A program made the position numbers and the translations under genes. From NCBI GenBank assembly GCA_050303615.1, contig JBNLCC010000074.1, forward strand, positions 58,815-122,814: 64,000 bases of DNA, written 5' to 3'. Of the stretch, positions 26,058-34,263 are shown one piece after another (position 1 is the first letter of the stretch; the number at the start of each line of letters is the position of its first letter). This DNA comes from CAZDXJ01 sp050303615. Its GTDB lineage: Bacteria > Pseudomonadota > Gammaproteobacteria > Methylococcales > Methylomonadaceae. The notes under the pieces are model-generated. The model searched no databases, had not been told where the DNA came from, and saw nothing but the letters and a program-made list of their open reading frames with translations.

Positions 26058-27155
26058 TTAAAAATTACTGTCAAAATTTTTCTCGCCGATCCTTGGCCAG
26101 GCATTGAGTACGGCTTTGACCAATGTCGCTAACGGGATAGCAAAAAACACGCCCCAAAACCCCCACATCCCGCCAAAAAACAGGATCGCAACAATAATCG
26201 CTATCGGATGTAAATTAACCGCCTCGGAAAATAATAAAGGCACCAACACCGCGCCGTCTATCGTCTGTATAACGGCATAGGCTACTAAAACATAAATGAA
26301 TTCATCGTTCATCCCCCATTGGAAATAGGCCGCCCCCAAAACCGGAAAGGTCACCAAGGTAGCGCCCACATAGGGAATAATGACCTGCAACCCCATGAAT
26401 ACCGCCAACAGCATGGCATATTTCAGATCCATGGCGGAAAAGGTAATATAACTGGCAAGCCATAAAATCAGTATTTCCACAAATTTGCCGCGCACATAAT
26501 TGCCGATCTGCACGTCGACTTCCTGCCAAACATGCAGCGATAAAACCCTGTCTCTGGGTAAGTACTGGGCAAACCAAGCAAGCAGATCATCCTTATCTTT
26601 TAACAGAAAAAACACCAGCATGGGCACCAGCACCAGATAAATCATCGCAGTGAGCAAACCGACCACGGAAGCGGCGGAAACAGTCACTAAATCCTGGCTG
26701 TACTTAAGCAGGCTGTCCTGCATCGTAAATAAAAGTCCCTTGATTTTGTTTTCCGAAATTAACTGCGGATATAATTCAGGCAGGCGCATAATTTGCTCTT
26801 GCGCGCTGTTCAACATTGCCGGGATATGTTGCAGAAATTGTATTCCCTGGTCATAGATCATCGGCAGTAAAATAAACAACAAATAAACCAAGCCGGCCAA
26901 AAAACCCAGATAAACGATTAATACGGCCGGTAAACGAGGTATTTTCCGCTTTTCCGCATTGGCGATAATACCCTCCAATAAATAGGCGACAACAATCGAT
27001 GCAAATACCGGCAACAACAAATCGGACAACAAATAAATCAATGAGAAACCTACAATCAGCATGATTGCTAATGCGAGTGCCTGGGAATTGGGCAAAACCC
27101 GCCTGAACCAGTCTTTCAGATAATGCACATTAGAAAATTCAGTTTGATTGTTCAT
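26058..27155 (-). CDS. AI-2E family transporter (YdiK/PerM-like)
   Basis: The 365-residue integral membrane protein has about eight segments and the family layout: an N-terminal pair of helices (ALALAIMLIVGFSLIYLLSDLLLP), a hydrophilic region (about 110-160), and the C-terminal conserved blocks VIIPYVGATLVTFPV, QTIDGAVLVPLLF and LHPIAIIVAILFFGGMWGFWGV. Members export varied small molecules; the AI-2 label comes from E. coli TqsA and should not be taken as function. It is monocistronic. Confidence 0.9.
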   Translation of the reverse strand: MNNQTEFSNVHYLKDWFRRVLPNSQALALAIMLIVGFSLIYLLSDLLLPVFASIVVAYLLEGIIANAEKRKIPRLPAVLIVYLGFLAGLVYLLFILLPMIYDQGIQFLQHIPAMLNSAQEQIMRLPELYPQLISENKIKGLLFTMQDSLLKYSQDLVTVSAASVVGLLTAMIYLVLVPMLVFFLLKDKDDLLAWFAQYLPRDRVLSLHVWQEVDVQIGNYVRGKFVEILILWLASYITFSAMDLKYAMLLAVFMGLQVIIPYVGATLVTFPVLGAAYFQWGMNDEFIYVLVAYAVIQTIDGAVLVPLLFSEAVNLHPIAIIVAILFFGGMWGFWGVFFAIPLATLVKAVLNAWPRIGEKNFDSNF

Positions 27156-27634
27156 TTGATGCCGTTTTAAACTTACTATCCATCACATTAATTTAATCAT
27201 GTTGCATTGTGGAATCAGACAAAGCTAACCACTCGTTAAAATAGCGACGATTTGCCGTCGCCGCAGGGGCTAAAGCCAAACTTTGTTCGGCACCGACTGA
27301 TTTGAAAAAATAAAAAACGTGACGAATCCGGATTAGTTATTATTATTGCTGTGATTGCTTTAAACTTATATTTTACAACATAGTATCATCTAATCATCCA
27401 ATTAATTTTTCAATACAATTAGTTAACCTTCCCAGCCAATAACCTCGCTGTTTTTTCGGGCAATATCAACCCGAGTTGAAGTGCTCAGCAATAACTTAAA
27501 ATTTAATAAAATTAGAATATTTCTATTATTAAAATTTCAAGCAACAAACACCTGGTCAATGGAGGGCCAGGCCATTCCGGAAAATTTTTTTCTCAGCCTT
27601 TTAAAGCCCTTGAAATCTCAAACAAAACACGCCT
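27156..27634. other. Long A/T-rich region upstream of nrdA control sites
   Basis: I find no gene in this stretch. It is A/T-rich, with runs such as AAATTTAATAAAATTAGAATATT around 27500, and leads into the DnaA and NrdR sites of the nrdA promoter. The permease promoter, reading leftward, should also lie here. Confidence 0.35.
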
Positions 27635-27654
27635 TTTTCCACAATTTATCCACA
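27635..27654 (+). promoter_or_regulatory. Two DnaA boxes upstream of nrdA
   Basis: TTATCCACA at 27646-27654 is a perfect match to the DnaA box consensus, and TTTTCCACA at 27635-27643 differs by one base; their starts are 11 bases apart. E. coli nrdAB is controlled by DnaA through two upstream boxes, so a comparable link between replication initiation and dNTP supply is likely here. Confidence 0.65.
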
Positions 27655-27671
27655 ACTTAAAAACAACAAAT

Positions 27672-27719
27672 ACACATTATATTGCGTTTTGTATGAGACA
27701 AAAACACTATATCATGTAT
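27672..27719 (+). promoter_or_regulatory. Tandem NrdR boxes overlapping the nrdA promoter
   Basis: Box 1 (27672-27687, ACACATTATATTGCGT) and box 2 (27704-27719, ACACTATATCATGTAT) match the NrdR consensus at 14 and 13 of 16 positions. Their starts are 32 bases apart, about three helical turns, which is the usual tandem spacing. Box 2 overlaps a TATAAT hexamer at 27717-27722, so NrdR-ATP/dATP binding would block RNA polymerase when dNTPs are plentiful. No nrdR gene is in the window. Confidence 0.75.
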
Positions 27720-27870
27720 AATTACTATCGAAGCTCAGGTGGCCTGACGTATCCAGCCTTATGCCTGCAATCAATTATCTAAGTACTGGGTTTTGCTCAA
27801 AATAATTTACCTGCTGCTTCTGCCGAAACACCAGGTGCCGACCAACAACAACTTGTTTACCGGAGGAACA

Positions 27871-30735
27871 ATGGAAACCGAATCACTTACAACTAAAACT
27901 GCCGAACAATCCGTGATGGCGGAAGCAAATGGCTTATCCCCCGAAATAAAAGCGTTTGCCCCCGGTGAAGTGCGCGTGATCCGCCGTAACGGCAAAGTAA
28001 CCTCGTTCGACGCCAATAAAATTTCCGTCGCGATTACCAAAACCTTTTTAGCCGTTGAAGGCGGCAATGCAGCAGCCAGCAGACGTATCCACGACACCGT
28101 GGCCGAGCTTACCGGACAAATTGTTAAGGCCTTAACCCGCCGTTTACCCAGTGGCGGAACGCTACATATCGAAGATATCCAGGACCAGGTTGAATTGGCT
28201 CTGATGCGCAGTGAACACCATAAAGTCGCCCGCGCCTACGTACTTTACCGTGAAGAACATGCCCGCATACGCGCCGAATCGGACCGGACAAAACAACAGG
28301 CGAGCAAGGAAAAAGCCGTATTTAATATCACTGCGGCAGACGGCACCAGCAAGCCATTGGACACATTGCGCCTACAACAGATAATTGCCGAAGCCTGCAG
28401 CGGATTAGACAGCGTTGACCAGAACCTGATTTTTACCGAAACGTTGCGCAATGTGTTTGACGGTGTGCCTGAAAAGGACATCGCCCCGACGCTGATCATG
28501 AGCGCCCGTACTCAGATTGAAAAAGAACCGCAGTATTCCTTCGTCGCAGCCCGGCTGCTGTTAGATAAAATGCGCCACGAAGCGCTGGCGTTTATCGGCA
28601 ACGGTAATCCCCTTGCTTCACTGCAGGAAATGAACGAGCGTTATGCGGAATATTTTGCCGATTACATCAAGCGCGGCGCTGAACTGGAACTATTGGACCG
28701 TACCCTGTGCCACTTTGATTTAATTCAATTGGGCCGGGCGCTAAAGCCGGAACGCGATTTGCAATTTAATTATCTGGGCCTGCAGACACTGTATGACCGT
28801 TATTTTATTCATCACCGTGAGACCCGATTTGAACTGCCGCAAGCATTTTTCATGCGTGTGGCAATGGGTCTGGCAATCAACGAAATTGACAGGGAAACAC
28901 GCGCGATAGAATTTTACAACCTGCTGTCCAGTTTCGACTTTATGAGTTCTACCCCTACCCTGTTCAATTCCGGTACTTTGCGTCCGCAACTGTCATCCTG
29001 CTACCTGACCACGGTACCCGATGATTTGGAAGGCATATTCAATGCGATCAAAGACGATGCCCTGCTCTCCAAATATGCCGGCGGACTGGGCAACGACTGG
29101 ACGCGTGTCAGGGCCATGGGTGCCCATATCAAAGGCACCAACGGTAAATCGCAAGGTGTCGTACCTTTTCTGAAAGTCGCCAACGATACCGCGGTCGCCG
29201 TCAACCAGGGTGGGAAACGCAAAGGTGCCATGTGCGCTTATCTGGAAACTTGGCATCTGGATATCGAGGAATTTCTCGATTTGCGCAAAAATACCGGCGA
29301 CGACCGCCGCCGCACGCACGACATGAACACCGCCAACTGGATCCCGGATTTATTCATGAAACGGGTTGCCGAAGAAGCCGAATGGACCCTGTTCTCCCCG
29401 GAAGAAGTGCCCGATCTACACGACCTTTACGGAACTGACTTCGAACAGGCTTATATCGCTTATGAACAAAAGGTCGATCGGGGCGAAATCAAACATTACA
29501 AGCGGATACCGGCATTAAGTCTATGGCGCAAAATGCTGTCGATGCTGTTTGAAACCGGGCATCCCTGGCTCACCTTTAAGGACCCCTGCAATCTGCGTTC
29601 GCCGCAACAGCATATCGGAACCGTACACAGTTCTAATCTGTGCACCGAGATAACCTTGAATACCTCAGATAGTGAAATTGCCGTCTGCAATCTCGGTTCG
29701 GTCAACCTTGCCGCGCATATCGGTAGGGAAGGACTGGACATGAACAAACTGGAAAGAACCATCGGCACCGCGATGCGCATGCTGGACAACGTCATCGATT
29801 ACAATTTTTACAGCGTAACGGAAGCACGCCGCGCCAATCTGCGCCACCGTCCGGTCGGGCTGGGCCTGATGGGGTTCCAGGACGCTTTGTATGAAATGCG
29901 CATCGCTTACGGTTCGGAACAAGCTGTTGAATTTGCCGACCGATCCATGGAGGCGATCAGTTACTTTGCCATCAAAGCATCAACTGAGTTGGCCGAAGAA
30001 CGCGGCAGTTATTCGACATTTAATGGTTCTCTTTGGCAACAGGGAGTCCTGCCGATCGATTCGCTTGAAAAACTACAGCAATGCCGCGGCGATTATCTGC
30101 AGGTCGACCGCTCGCAAAGTCTTGACTGGAATACGCTAAGAGAACGCATTAGAACCGTCGGTATCCGCAATTCCAACACGATGGCCATTGCGCCGACCGC
30201 AACAATATCCAATATTTGCGGCGTCTCTCAATCCATCGAACCTACTTACCAAAACCTGTTTGTTAAATCCAATTTGTCCGGCGAATTCACCGTGGTTAAC
30301 CCCTACTTGGTAGACGAATTGAAAGCCCGCGGCCTCTGGGATGAAGTGATGATTAACGACTTGAAATACTATGACGGCAGTGTACAGTGCATTGACCGAA
30401 TCCCAAACGACATCAAACGGCAATACGCGACCGCTTTCGAAATTGAACCGGGCTGGCTGATCGAAGCGGCATCGCGCCGCCAGAAATGGATCGACCAGGG
30501 GCAATCGCTGAATTTATATATGTCCGAGCCCAACGGCAAAAAACTGGATGCATTGTACAAACTGGCTTGGCTGCGCGGTTTAAAAACCACCTATTACCTG
30601 CGCAGTCTGGGCGCCACACATGTAGAAAAAAGCACACTGGCCGACGGCAAGCTCAATGCGGTACAAATCGCCCCGGATAACGAGGCGCCGAAAGCCTGTT
30701 CGATACTGGATCCGGATTGCGAGGCGTGCCAATAA
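27871..30735 (+). CDS. nrdA: Class Ia ribonucleotide reductase, alpha subunit
   Basis: NrdA reduces ribonucleoside diphosphates to deoxy forms. I start it at the ATG 27871, which has GGAGG four bases before it; an open frame further upstream begins only with TTG. The 954-residue protein has two N-terminal ATP-cone domains (about 30-130 and 135-240), the same duplicated architecture as P. aeruginosa NrdA. The barrel follows, with the active-site motif NLCTEI, the radical-transfer region LYMSEPNGKKLDALYK, and a C-terminal redox tail, CEACQ. Duplicated cones suggest dATP inhibition through higher oligomers. A repeat element separates it from nrdB. Confidence 0.96.
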   Translation: METESLTTKTAEQSVMAEANGLSPEIKAFAPGEVRVIRRNGKVTSFDANKISVAITKTFLAVEGGNAAASRRIHDTVAELTGQIVKALTRRLPSGGTLHIEDIQDQVELALMRSEHHKVARAYVLYREEHARIRAESDRTKQQASKEKAVFNITAADGTSKPLDTLRLQQIIAEACSGLDSVDQNLIFTETLRNVFDGVPEKDIAPTLIMSARTQIEKEPQYSFVAARLLLDKMRHEALAFIGNGNPLASLQEMNERYAEYFADYIKRGAELELLDRTLCHFDLIQLGRALKPERDLQFNYLGLQTLYDRYFIHHRETRFELPQAFFMRVAMGLAINEIDRETRAIEFYNLLSSFDFMSSTPTLFNSGTLRPQLSSCYLTTVPDDLEGIFNAIKDDALLSKYAGGLGNDWTRVRAMGAHIKGTNGKSQGVVPFLKVANDTAVAVNQGGKRKGAMCAYLETWHLDIEEFLDLRKNTGDDRRRTHDMNTANWIPDLFMKRVAEEAEWTLFSPEEVPDLHDLYGTDFEQAYIAYEQKVDRGEIKHYKRIPALSLWRKMLSMLFETGHPWLTFKDPCNLRSPQQHIGTVHSSNLCTEITLNTSDSEIAVCNLGSVNLAAHIGREGLDMNKLERTIGTAMRMLDNVIDYNFYSVTEARRANLRHRPVGLGLMGFQDALYEMRIAYGSEQAVEFADRSMEAISYFAIKASTELAEERGSYSTFNGSLWQQGVLPIDSLEKLQQCRGDYLQVDRSQSLDWNTLRERIRTVGIRNSNTMAIAPTATISNICGVSQSIEPTYQNLFVKSNLSGEFTVVNPYLVDELKARGLWDEVMINDLKYYDGSVQCIDRIPNDIKRQYATAFEIEPGWLIEAASRRQKWIDQGQSLNLYMSEPNGKKLDALYKLAWLRGLKTTYYLRSLGATHVEKSTLADGKLNAVQIAPDNEAPKACSILDPDCEACQ

Positions 30736-30794
30736 TTTTTCAACGTGAGATGATCGTTAAATCTAGGAAACGCTACGTGAAACTCATTTTAAAG

Positions 30795-31020
30795 CGGGGT
30801 CGCGTCCCCGCCGACTCGATACTTTCTTTTGCATCGCCAAAAGAAAGTATCCAAAGAAAAGGCGACCCGGTTACCGCTTCATCCTGTGCGCCGAGATTTT
30901 CAACGGAGGTCGTTCGACAAGCCTTTCCTGGCTTGGCGAACGACGCACGGAATCCATTCCGCACCCCTGACGGGCATTTTCCGTTGAAAACTCCGGTGCT
31001 CGGCGCGATAAACGGGAAAC
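30795..31020. repeat. Interspersed repeat-like element between nrdA and nrdB
   Basis: This intergenic block has a 5-bp hairpin (CGGGG / CCCCG, 30795-30810), a perfect 13-bp inverted repeat (30819-30831 and 30838-30850; CTTTCTTTTG against CAAAAGAAAG) and a following GGCGACCCGG-containing tail. I recall the same hairpin followed by 'CCAAAGAAAAGGCGACCC' as a widespread non-coding repeat in Gammaproteobacteria. One frame stays open for about 100 codons but has no domain and no independent ribosome binding site. The block lies inside the nrd operon. Copy number elsewhere in the genome was not tested. Confidence 0.6.
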
Positions 31021-31079
31021 AATAAAAAAGTCTGTAGATACTGAATTTCATTATTATTAAAGTCTGGAGGTAACTAAAC

Positions 31080-32360
31080 ATGTTTAATTGGGAAGACCCC
31101 CTAGCCGGATTGGCTAAAAAACCGTCAATTCCGGAACAGGTCAAAACATCTGCTCAAATAGAAAAAAAACCCGAAATCAAAGTACGCCCGGGCATGGGTT
31201 TACAAAGTAACGACGCGATTATGAAGACAGCGGGACAGGCTCCGTCTGTCAACCCCGACCCCGATCCGCGCAGCGATGAAAGTGACGTATTGCACGAGGA
31301 ATATCTCAGCGGCACGGGTCTGGAAGACATCGAAATCGGCGCCAAGCGCATTCAGGTCGACGACAAAAAAATCATCAACTGCCGCGCCGACCTGAATCAG
31401 TTGGTGCCGTTTAAGTATGACTGGGCCTGGCAAAAATATCTGGACGGCTGCGCCAATCACTGGATGCCGCAGGAAATTAACATGACTGCCGACATCGCGT
31501 TATGGAAAAGCAAGGACGGCTTGACCGAAGACGAACGTACCATTATCAAACGCAATCTGGGTTTCTTCTCGACTGCTGATTCGCTGGTCGCCAACAATTT
31601 GGTGCTGGCGGTTTACCGCCATATCACCAACCCCGAATGCCGGCAGTACCTGCTGCGCCAAGCTTTCGAAGAAGCGGTTCACACCCACGCTTATCAGTAC
31701 GTGGTTGAATCGTTGGGCATGGACGAAGGCGAAATTTTTAACATGTACCGTGAACTGCCGGCGGTAGCCCGAAAAGCGGAATGGGCGCTACCCTTTACCC
31801 AGCATTTAAGCGACCCATATTTTCATACGGGAACCCCGGAAACCGACCAAAAACTGCTTAAGGAACTGATCGCCTTTTATGTCATCTTCGAAGGTATTTT
31901 TTTCTATGTCGGATTCACCCAGGTATTGTCGATGGGCCGCCGCAACAAAATGACCGGCACTGCGGAACAATTCCAGTATATTCTGCGCGACGAATCGATG
32001 CATATGAACTTCGGTATCGACGTGATCAACCAGATCAAAATGGAAAATCCGCATTTGTGGACGGATAACTTTAAACAAGAGATCATCACCATGATCCGCG
32101 AAGCGGTGGAAATCGAAACCCAATATGCCTACGATACAATGCCGCGTGGCGTATTAGGCCTTAATGCTTCAATGTTCAAGGAGTACCTGGAATTCATCGC
32201 CAACCGCCGCTGCAGCCAAATAGGCCTGCCGGAGCAATTCCCCGGCGCCAACAACCCGTTCCCCTGGATGTCGGAAGTACTGGATCTGAAAAAAGAAAAA
32301 AACTTCTTCGAAACTAGGGTGACTGAATACCAAACCGGCGGAGCATTGAGTTGGGATTAA
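31080..32360 (+). CDS. nrdB: Class Ia ribonucleotide reductase, beta subunit
   Basis: NrdB holds the di-iron/tyrosyl radical cofactor used by NrdA. The ATG at 31080 has a strong GGAGG nine bases upstream. The 426-residue protein has an extended N terminus (about 90 residues) before the ferritin-like core. Metal ligands line up with E. coli: Asp167 (TADSLV), Glu198 and His201 (FEEAVHTH), and the radical Tyr205 (THAYQY). These correspond to E. coli D84, E115, H118 and Y122, so it is a Tyr-radical class Ia enzyme and not the Chlamydia-type Ic form, which has Phe at the last position. A hairpin terminator follows. Confidence 0.96.
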   Translation: MFNWEDPLAGLAKKPSIPEQVKTSAQIEKKPEIKVRPGMGLQSNDAIMKTAGQAPSVNPDPDPRSDESDVLHEEYLSGTGLEDIEIGAKRIQVDDKKIINCRADLNQLVPFKYDWAWQKYLDGCANHWMPQEINMTADIALWKSKDGLTEDERTIIKRNLGFFSTADSLVANNLVLAVYRHITNPECRQYLLRQAFEEAVHTHAYQYVVESLGMDEGEIFNMYRELPAVARKAEWALPFTQHLSDPYFHTGTPETDQKLLKELIAFYVIFEGIFFYVGFTQVLSMGRRNKMTGTAEQFQYILRDESMHMNFGIDVINQIKMENPHLWTDNFKQEIITMIREAVEIETQYAYDTMPRGVLGLNASMFKEYLEFIANRRCSQIGLPEQFPGANNPFPWMSEVLDLKKEKNFFETRVTEYQTGGALSWD

Positions 32361-32372
32361 ATTAGAGCAGAA

Positions 32373-32397
32373 ACCGGTTGGGTTACCCCCAACCGGT
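32373..32397 (+). terminator. Terminator hairpin after nrdB
   Basis: Ten-base arms (ACCGGTTGGG / CCCAACCGGT) with a 5-base loop start 12 bases after the nrdB stop. The stem is stable; the downstream T content is modest (CGTTGTCTTT). Confidence 0.6.
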
Positions 32398-32436
32398 ATG
32401 CTTCATTCGTTGTCTTTAAATAGCAAAGTTAGCAAC

Positions 32437-32637
32437 ATGAAAACAAGCGGTTTTCCTCCCGGATGGGATAGAGAACGGTTGCAACGGATCATTGAATATT
32501 ATGAATGGCGCAACCGGCGTTCGGAAAATATAAAGCCCGCCGTCAAATCGAGTTCGTCGGGGAATCATTCACAAAAAACAGAAGCCATTTTGATGCCGGT
32601 GATTTATGAATTGATAAAACAAAATAAGGCGGCGTAA
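32437..32637 (+). CDS. Small protein with PPGWD motif, unknown function
   Basis: The product of 66 residues starts MKTSGFPPGWDRERLQRIIEYYEW and is rich in charged residues, with no signal peptide. The PPGWD..R...II.YYE block resembles a group of very small hypothetical proteins (PPGWDE.RV..VI.HYE) that I recall from toxin-antitoxin-like contexts. No toxin gene is adjacent. An earlier in-frame ATG at 32398 directly abuts the nrdB terminator hairpin, so I prefer the second ATG; neither has a good ribosome binding site. Whether it is expressed is uncertain. Confidence 0.45.
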   Translation: MKTSGFPPGWDRERLQRIIEYYEWRNRRSENIKPAVKSSSSGNHSQKTEAILMPVIYELIKQNKAA

Positions 32638-32762
32638 GCTTAATTGACGCTGGAGTCTAAATTGACATCGGCGTAAACCAATAATATTGTCGAATTTCTT
32701 CGAAGTTGCCGGGTTTGCCTGAAACAATGCAGCACGCGTACGCTTTCCATCACATCAGCTGT

Positions 32763-33095
32763 TTATTTAAAATAATCCCAAGGATATTCGGGAGATAAGA
32801 TAGGCTTAAAACCTTCGGGTACCGGAAATGGCGCAGTAACAAACTCATAGACGCCAACCAGTTCGCGGGTAACAAACATGCCCAGCCCCATTGCCAAACC
32901 AATAGGAACCCCAATTGCACCCTGCTTGGTAGTTTCTTTAACGATATTGCCGGGGATTTCAAGAAAACCGCATGCCATCCCGGCCAGTCCTCTTCCTACC
33001 TTGCCGGCTGCAGAATTGTCCGCAGTCGCGTTCATTGTCATGCCGAATAACAAAACGGCGCTTGCAAACATCAATAATGACCGTGATTTTTTCAT
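32763..33095 (-). CDS. Exosortase system-associated protein, TIGR04073 family
   Basis: The 110-residue exported protein has a signal peptide (KKSRSLLMFASAVLLFGMTMNATA) and the family core: KVGRGLAGMACGFLEIPGNI, GLGMFVTRELVGVYEFVTAPFPVP, and FKPILSPEYPWDYF. This pattern matches TIGR04073, a family of short proteins found in genomes with exosortases; their function is unknown. The start is set at the ATG 33095-33093 because GGAGGA lies seven bases upstream. No exosortase gene is adjacent; xrtH is 30 kb away in this window. Confidence 0.78.
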   Translation of the reverse strand: MKKSRSLLMFASAVLLFGMTMNATADNSAAGKVGRGLAGMACGFLEIPGNIVKETTKQGAIGVPIGLAMGLGMFVTRELVGVYEFVTAPFPVPEGFKPILSPEYPWDYFK

Positions 33096-33329
33096 TGGCC
33101 GTCCTCCTCTATGGTGAAATGTCGTATCGATAGTCAAATTACCTCTATAGTCCGGGCCGCTGATTTGTCCGAATACAGAGCCGGTTTAATCATTGATTTG
33201 CCATAATGTCAGGCGCCTACTGCTTACTGTTATCAACTACTGTAACAAACCTGATTGTAATCCTAGTTGAAGCTAAAGCAATCGTTTTTTCCCCTTGTCG
33301 CACTTGATTGAGTTCATTTAGGTACTGCG

Positions 33330-34208
33330 TTAGAGCCAGTAGAGAAACACGAACAAACATAACCACACACCATCGACAAAATGCCAATACCAGGCAACAC
33401 CTCGAAACGCAAAGTGGTTATCAGGTGTAAAGTGTCCCAGCATGCTTCGCGCCAGAATTACCATCAACATGACAGCCCCAATGGTAACGTGAGCACCATG
33501 AAATCCGGTCAGCAAAAAAAACAGGCTGCCATACACACCGGCGTTCAATGTCAGTCGGTGTGCGGTATAAGCCTGATAAAATTCACGGCCCTGCAGTCCG
33601 AGAAACGCCAAACCTAGAACGACAGTGAGAATCAGCCCCGCCGTCAATACCGTTCGCTTCTTGGTTCGAAGTCCCCAGTGAGCCCAATTCAGGGTTACGC
33701 CGCTGGTCAATAATAATACTGTGTTCAAAACCGGTATGCCCGACCACTTGGCACCGGCTTTTGCGCCAAGATATTGGTAGTTATCCGGGTTGGTCAGCAG
33801 CGGCCAATGGGCGTTAAAATCCGGCCACAATAAAATATGGGTCAAAGGGTAATATTCGCCGCCCAGCAACGGTATGCTCCCGAAGCGGATAAAAAATAAA
33901 GCACCGAAAAACGCACAAAATAATAAAATTTCGGAAAAAATAAACCAGCTCATGGCACGCTGAAAGGATCGATCCGCCTGACTGTTGTAACAACCTTTTC
34001 TGCTTTCCTCGACGACTTGGCTCAACCAGCCGAACAGCATCAAAAACAGAATCGATAGTCCGAGCAGGAAAAGATAGCTACCGTACCAAACATAATGCAG
34101 CCAATGGGCTGCGCCAACGAACAGTAGGAACAATCCGAAACAACCCAGAATCGGCCAGAAACAGGGCTTGGGTACAAAATAGGCGGTTGCGGTTATCTGT
34201 TGTTCCAT
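33330..34208 (-). CDS. coxC: Cytochrome c oxidase subunit III
   Basis: The protein has 292 residues and seven membrane segments. Conserved blocks are SEILLFCAFFGALFF, LNTVLLLTSGVTLNWAHWGL, GFHGAHVTIGAVML and the C-terminal AWYWHFVDGVWLCLFVFLYWL. Subunit III stabilises the catalytic core and proton uptake. It is the last gene of the sorA-to-coxC operon. No ctaG (cox11) copper chaperone gene lies between coxA and coxC, unlike in many proteobacterial clusters, so assembly factors must be encoded elsewhere. Confidence 0.94.
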   Translation of the reverse strand: MEQQITATAYFVPKPCFWPILGCFGLFLLFVGAAHWLHYVWYGSYLFLLGLSILFLMLFGWLSQVVEESRKGCYNSQADRSFQRAMSWFIFSEILLFCAFFGALFFIRFGSIPLLGGEYYPLTHILLWPDFNAHWPLLTNPDNYQYLGAKAGAKWSGIPVLNTVLLLTSGVTLNWAHWGLRTKKRTVLTAGLILTVVLGLAFLGLQGREFYQAYTAHRLTLNAGVYGSLFFLLTGFHGAHVTIGAVMLMVILARSMLGHFTPDNHFAFRGVAWYWHFVDGVWLCLFVFLYWL

Positions 34209-34263
34209 GTTGCATTCCCGGTCATGCTACTTTTCAGGCATGGTTTGACGCTCATATTCCCAG

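Noticed and set aside
27793..27870. N-terminal extension of NrdA from an upstream TTG
   Set aside because: The downstream ATG at 27871 has GGAGG in position, and the extension is hydrophobic and not shared by the family as I know it.
30717..31025. A 102-codon open frame between nrdA and nrdB
   Set aside because: It covers the interspersed repeat and has no start signal or domain; it overlaps the nrdA stop.
31080..32360. Class Ic (Mn/Fe) NrdB
   Set aside because: The radical position is Tyr205, not Phe, and the first ligand is Asp167, as in class Ia.
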